From contig JAYPTI010000128.1 of the NCBI GenBank assembly GCA_038133505.1, forward strand, positions 1 to 9,660: a DNA stretch of 9,660 bases, in the 5' to 3' direction. Shown one piece after another: positions 6,459-9,660 of this stretch. The first letter of the stretch is position 1. The number at the start of each line of letters is the position of its first letter. A program made the translations under genes and the position numbers. Origin of the DNA: JAYQUR01 sp038133505. GTDB lineage: Bacteria > Pseudomonadota > Alphaproteobacteria > MPNO01 > UBA830. The notes beneath the pieces were generated by a model that saw only the letters and a list, made by a program, of their open reading frames with translations, did not search any database and was not told the origin of the DNA.

Positions 6459-7778
6459 TCAGAGACCCTTCACCTGCTTCTCCCACTGCCGGTAGAAGCT
6501 GTAATAGAGCGTTTCGTGATCCCAGCTGTCGTTGCTGGTCTCGGGATTGAAGCCGCCCTCCTCGGCGACGTCGTCGGGGCCGCCGATCATGGTGCCCATG
6601 CCGCGATGGAACTCGCCCCATTTGGCGCGGCGCCCGCGGCTGCCGTCGTGGGTCGCCTCGAGCGCCATCACGTCGTCGGACGTCGCCATGCCGCTCGCCA
6701 TGAAGAAGTCTTCGAACTTCCGAAGCCTTGCATAACGCGCCTCGCGGCTCTCGTCGGCAGGTGCCAGGCAGTAGATGGTCACCTCGGTCTCGTTGGCGGA
6801 GATCGGCCTGAAGATGCGGATCTGCGTCGCCGCGAAATCGTTGATCATCAGCGACGGGTAGACGATCAGGTTACGGCCCCGCCGGAGCATCCAGTTGACC
6901 TTGCCCTCGGGATGCGCGGCGGCGAGCTTGTCCTCCGCCTCCGACAGGGGCGAGGTGGAGACCGGGTCGCGTTCCGCCCAGATCACCATGTGGCCCTTGC
7001 CGAGATCGTAGCAGCCGTTCCGCACCTTCTTGGCAAGCCGGCCGACCTCGGTCTTCATCATGCCCTCGTAGCCCTCGCGCTGCTCGCGCTTGCGGACCGT
7101 GTTGGCGAAGATCCGGTGGACCGTGCTGGTGTGATAGCCGTCGACCGCGTTCTCGGTCGACATCTTCCAGTTACCGCCGACCATGTAGGTTTGGGAGCCC
7201 GGCAGAACCTCGAGCCCCGCCGCCGACTGGTCCGCAACGAACGCGAGAAACGCCTTCGACTCGCCCAGGAAATCCTCGAGCGGCTCGACATCGGCCTTTA
7301 TCGAGCCGAACACGAAGCCCTTGAAGCTCGCCACGGCGCCGATCTCGCGGAGGTCGTAGACGCTGCGGTCGAACCCCACGCCGTAGCCGCTCTCCTCTTC
7401 CTTGATGCGGATGCAGGCGCCGTCGCACTTGTAGGTCCAGCCGTGGAAGCGGCAGGTCAGCGTCTTGGCGTTACCCTGCTTGGTCGGCGTCAGGATCGCG
7501 GCGCGGTGCGAACATGCGTTGAGGAACGCCTTGAGGCTGCCGTCCTCCTGCCGGTGGACGAACACCGGCTGGCGGCCGATATGCGTGGCGAAATAATCGC
7601 CAGGCTTCTTCACCTGGCTTTCGTGGCACAGGAACTGCCAGTTCGCTTCGAAGATGTTGCGCATCTCCGCTTCGAAGATCTCGTCGTCTAGATAGATGCG
7701 GCGGTCGACGCGGAAAACGCCGTCGCCCGGGCGGTCGTCGATCAGGACGTCCGTGTCGGTCCCTGCAAATCCGTCCAT
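6459..7778 (-). CDS. Rieske ring-hydroxylating dioxygenase large (alpha) subunit, first copy
   Basis: This 439-residue paralogue of the following alpha gene has the Rieske ligands C89, H91, C109 and H112, and bridging D213. Catalytic iron ligands are H216 and H221 (DGYHTSTVH), with D368 or D369. It is full length and apparently functional, so this is a real second oxygenase subunit and not a decaying duplicate. It starts 13 bases after the IclR stop, with GGGAGAGAG as ribosome binding site overlapping that stop. It ends 11 bases before the second copy. Both open with MDG and share VFRVDR and CHESQV, confirming tandem duplication. It may form its own alpha3beta3 enzyme with the shared beta subunit, mix with the second copy in one hexamer, or act on another substrate; the sequence cannot decide. 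The position-specific differences in the C-terminal catalytic domain favour different substrates. Confidence 0.94.
   Translation of the reverse strand: MDGFAGTDTDVLIDDRPGDGVFRVDRRIYLDDEIFEAEMRNIFEANWQFLCHESQVKKPGDYFATHIGRQPVFVHRQEDGSLKAFLNACSHRAAILTPTKQGNAKTLTCRFHGWTYKCDGACIRIKEEESGYGVGFDRSVYDLREIGAVASFKGFVFGSIKADVEPLEDFLGESKAFLAFVADQSAAGLEVLPGSQTYMVGGNWKMSTENAVDGYHTSTVHRIFANTVRKREQREGYEGMMKTEVGRLAKKVRNGCYDLGKGHMVIWAERDPVSTSPLSEAEDKLAAAHPEGKVNWMLRRGRNLIVYPSLMINDFAATQIRIFRPISANETEVTIYCLAPADESREARYARLRKFEDFFMASGMATSDDVMALEATHDGSRGRRAKWGEFHRGMGTMIGGPDDVAEEGGFNPETSNDSWDHETLYYSFYRQWEKQVKGL
7418..7472 (-). repeat. 55-base exact repeat within alpha copy 1 (partner at 6084-6138)
   Basis: Partner of the identical segment in the second alpha gene, about 1.33 kb away in the same orientation. 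A direct repeat of this length could support recombination that deletes or fuses the two alpha genes. Confidence 0.9.
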
Positions 7779-7791
7779 CGTGTCTCTCTCC

Positions 7792-8553
7792 CTATTCCGC
7801 CGCCGCTGCGCTGCGATAGCCGAGCGCGCGCGAGATATCCGCCGCCGCCTGCCGGACGCAGTCGATATAGCGTTTGCGGTTCTCCTCCGTCAGCCGCACT
7901 TCGGGCCCGAACAGGCAGACGCCGCCCGCGACCGTGCCGTCCGCGCCGAACACCGGCGCCGCGACCGAAACCGCTCCCTTGATTATTTCGCCTTCCGATA
8001 CGCAGACGCCGGTCCGCCGCACCTCGTCGAGCCGCGGGTCGGAAGGTGCGTCGGGCATGAAGGCCAGCATCGACCGGCCTGACGCGCCGACGTCGAGCTT
8101 CTCCGTGAAGCCAACGCCGCGGTTGAAGGTCAGCGCCTGACGGCTCGGCAGTTCCTCGAGGCAGATCTTGTCGCCGTCGGTGCCGGGCACGAACAGCGCG
8201 ACGGTTTCGTCCGTCTCCTCCCACAGCCGGCCGAGAATGGGCCGTGCTGCGCGGACGAAATCGTCCTGGCCGATCCAGTTCCCCGCCAGCCGCGTCGCGC
8301 CCGACCCAAGCTCGAAACGCTGGGGCTCGCCATGCGAGCGGATCAGCCCCTTGCCTTCCAGCGTCGCCAGAATGCGGTAGAGCGTGGGGCGGCTGAGGCC
8401 GAGACGCTTCTGCAGGTCGGTAACGCTCAGAAGGGGCGTCTCGCGGCCGAAACAGGACAGCACGTCGACCGCCCGCTCGATGGAGCGGATGGTCTTCGGT
8501 TCGTCGTCAGTATGGTCGTCGGCGTGGTCGTAGGGCATGCGTGAAACCGTCAT
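7792..8553 (-). CDS. IclR-family transcriptional regulator of the dioxygenase operon
   Basis: This 253-residue IclR protein has an N-terminal winged helix-turn-helix (about residues 22-85: TIRSIERAVDVLSCF, then SVTDLQKRLGLSRPTLYRILATLEGKGLI). The C-terminal GAF-like effector domain (about 100-246) includes GASGRSMLAF and KGAVSVAAPVF. IclR proteins of aromatic catabolism respond to pathway substrates or intermediates as repressors or activators. It is the first gene of the operon, 13 bases ahead of the first alpha gene, so it is cotranscribed with its likely targets. An inverted repeat just upstream at 8562-8593 is its probable binding site, which implies autoregulation. The ATG at 8553 is preceded by AAGGTG; a second ATG five codons in (8538) is possible. 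Residues 8-18 are unusually rich in His and Asp. The effector is unknown. Confidence 0.93.
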   Translation of the reverse strand: MTVSRMPYDHADDHTDDEPKTIRSIERAVDVLSCFGRETPLLSVTDLQKRLGLSRPTLYRILATLEGKGLIRSHGEPQRFELGSGATRLAGNWIGQDDFVRAARPILGRLWEETDETVALFVPGTDGDKICLEELPSRQALTFNRGVGFTEKLDVGASGRSMLAFMPDAPSDPRLDEVRRTGVCVSEGEIIKGAVSVAAPVFGADGTVAGGVCLFGPEVRLTEENRKRYIDCVRQAAADISRALGYRSAAAAE

Positions 8554-8561
8554 TGCGCACC

Positions 8562-8593
8562 TTGTGTACGCTATGTGTACACCATGTACACAA
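8562..8593. promoter_or_regulatory. Probable IclR operator: inverted repeat TTGTGTAC-N16-GTACACAA
   Basis: Perfect 8-base arms (8562-8569 and 8586-8593) flank a third, near-central palindrome GTGTACAC (8575-8582). The three GTAC cores start at 8566, 8577 and 8586, about one helical turn apart. The element lies between the -10 box and the ribosome binding site of the iclR gene and covers the predicted start site, so binding should block transcription. Assignment to this IclR protein is inferred from adjacency. Confidence 0.75.
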
Positions 8594-8622
8594 ATACTAT
8601 TTCATTGCCGCGCGCCCGTCAA
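8594..8622 (-). promoter_or_regulatory. Sigma70-type promoter of the iclR-dioxygenase operon
   Basis: On the minus strand TTGACG (8622 to 8617) is followed after exactly 17 bases by TAGTAT (8599 to 8594), predicting a start near 8587. The -35 box matches 5 of 6 consensus bases and the -10 box 4 of 6. The -35 box contains the TGA stop of the upstream amidohydrolase gene. No terminator lies between that gene and this promoter, so readthrough from upstream is also possible. Confidence 0.65.
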
Positions 8623-9660
8623 ACGGTATGCCGCCCCGGACCGAAGTCCTGCATGATCTTGTTGTGCGCGATCCGCGTCTTCCGCGTCGGCGGCGGCGTA
8701 TTGCGCGACCGGCCGACGAAGCGCGGGATGCCGTCGGTGAACGCGGCCGCGACCGCCGGATAGTCGCCGTGCTTGATCGCATCGAGCGCCGTCTTCTGCG
8801 TCCCGCCGAGCGGCGCGTCGACGACGATCACGTCCGCCGCCCTGCCCCGTTTTATGAAGCCGGTGTTGATCTTGTAGACCTCGGCATTGTTGCCGGTCGC
8901 CGCCGCAACCATCATTTCCGGCGGGTATTTGGACAGGCACGACATCTCGACCACCGTCTTGATCATGCCGAGCGGCATGACGCCGGTGCCCGTCGGCGTG
9001 TCCGTAGCGTAGATCAGACGGTCGAACGCGTCCGCCTCGACCGCCATGTCGAGGCACATCAGGGCCGTCCGGATATTGCCCGCCTGGCAGATCTGCAGCG
9101 CGATCTCGCTTTCGTTGATCACGCGCGCGAAGTCCTTGTCGGGCATCGCCACCGGCCCGCCGTTGATGTGGAACGAGACGTCCGGCTTCATGTCGAGCAG
9201 GTGGTCGCCGGTAATTGCCGACGAATCCGGGATCGACGCGCCGCCGGTATGAACGTTGACGATCATCCCAGCCTTCTGCGCCATGCGCACATAGGGCGTG
9301 TACTCGAACGGCGACTTGAACTTGCCGAAGCCGGCCTTGGCGAGCCAGACGCCCTGCCGCGCGGCGTCGTTGAAATGCTTCTGCTCCAGACCCGGTTCGA
9401 TGATCACCGCGCCGGCATGAACGTGCATGCCCCCCGGCGAATAGTTGTCGAAGCTCTTCTTCGCCGCCACCGCCAGGGCGACGACGCCGTCAGGATCGGA
9501 CGGGCGGCCGGGCACGTGGACCTCGCTCGCCGAGATCGACGTCGTAATGCCGCCGTGGAGGTAACTCTCCAGAAACCCAATGGCCCGCTGACGCGGAGTG
9601 TAGTCCGCGAACGCAACATGGACTTGCGAGTCGATCAGGCCGGGCATCGCTGTCATACCG
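8619..9660 (-). CDS. Amidohydrolase, enamidase-like (N-terminus beyond right edge)
   Basis: This is an amidohydrolase-superfamily TIM-barrel metal hydrolase with 346 residues visible. The frame is open at base 9660, and about 55-60 N-terminal residues are missing. It resembles enamidase, which opens 6-oxo-tetrahydronicotinate in anaerobic nicotinate fermentation, as I recall it. Shared stretches are PGLID-x-x-V-H-V, DYxPRQ, LHGGITT, PGRP, HTGG-x-SIP, KPDV..HINGGP, PLG and a final SRNTPP. Counting from Met at 9656, likely metal ligands are H13, H136, H163 and D219. The usual first His of HxH is Gln (residue 11) and the recalled bridging Glu is Lys (107). The Met at 9656 is internal, since PGLIDS-V-H normally lies about 60 residues in. 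The gene ends 65 bases before the iclR start and is probably part of the same pathway. A cyclic amide, imide or lactam is the likely substrate type; the exact one is unknown. Confidence 0.88.
   Translation of the reverse strand, partial: GMTAMPGLIDSQVHVAFADYTPRQRAIGFLESYLHGGITTSISASEVHVPGRPSDPDGVVALAVAAKKSFDNYSPGGMHVHAGAVIIEPGLEQKHFNDAARQGVWLAKAGFGKFKSPFEYTPYVRMAQKAGMIVNVHTGGASIPDSSAITGDHLLDMKPDVSFHINGGPVAMPDKDFARVINESEIALQICQAGNIRTALMCLDMAVEADAFDRLIYATDTPTGTGVMPLGMIKTVVEMSCLSKYPPEMMVAAATGNNAEVYKINTGFIKRGRAADVIVVDAPLGGTQKTALDAIKHGDYPAVAAAFTDGIPRFVGRSRNTPPPTRKTRIAHNKIMQDFGPGRHTV

Noticed and set aside
6448..6621. Longer start for the second alpha subunit at 6621
   Set aside because: It would overlap the first alpha gene by more than 160 bases; the ATG at 6447 has a good ribosome binding site and matches the first copy's MDG start.
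5101..7691. Long plus-strand open frames (5101-6495 and 6516-7691) opposite the two alpha genes
   Set aside because: They are shadows produced by GC-rich third positions of the Rieske genes. Their similar composition simply reflects the paralogy of the sense genes.
8521..8532. His/Asp-rich N-terminus of the IclR protein as a metal sensor
   Set aside because: Only a short stretch before the DNA-binding domain, and it may be a poorly conserved or partly untranslated leader; there is no supporting motif.

Overview
The window is GC-rich, tightly packed DNA that looks like a free-living alphaproteobacterium. The evidence is a SUF iron-sulfur operon led by an Rrf2 regulator, a PEP-CTERM exopolysaccharide-associated protein, and an aromatic-degradation-type operon with one- to few-base gene spacing. 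A sphingomonad or Rhodospirillales-like host is a guess. No rRNA, tRNA, CRISPR array, transposase or phage gene was seen.

Left part (1-1310, minus strand): the 5' end of a suf operon. An Rrf2-type regulator is followed after 15 bases by the N-terminal 276 residues of SufB, which runs off the left edge. The next 363 bases (1311-1673) are a divergent control region. It holds a weak sigma70-like promoter for suf and a near-perfect sigma54 (-24/-12) promoter with inverted repeats for a plus-strand secreted LamG-type PEP-CTERM protein (1674-2486). A strong symmetrical terminator at 2510-2538 separates that gene from the convergent cluster.

Central part (2565-8553, minus strand): one compact operon transcribed right to left. 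It encodes an IclR regulator, two paralogous Rieske dioxygenase large subunits in tandem, one small subunit, a threonine/sorbitol-dehydrogenase-like zinc alcohol dehydrogenase, and a BenC-like ferredoxin-FAD-NAD reductase. This resembles benABC, but with a duplicated alpha gene and a zinc MDR dehydrogenase where benD (an SDR) would normally be. The promoter reads as TTGACG-N17-TAGTAT. An inverted repeat with three GTAC cores lies over the predicted start site, so the IclR protein probably controls its own operon.

Right part (8619-9660, minus strand): a partial amidohydrolase that closely resembles enamidase of anaerobic nicotinate fermentation as I remember it. Two apparent metal ligands are changed (His to Gln in the HxH motif, Glu to Lys at the bridging position).

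Working model (inference): an oxygenase/reductase system hydroxylates an aromatic or N-heteroaromatic acid, the zinc dehydrogenase oxidises the diol or alcohol, and the amidohydrolase opens a cyclic amide or related ring. The substrate cannot be read from the sequence. No ring-cleavage dioxygenase or transporter is present in the window, so the pathway probably continues outside it.
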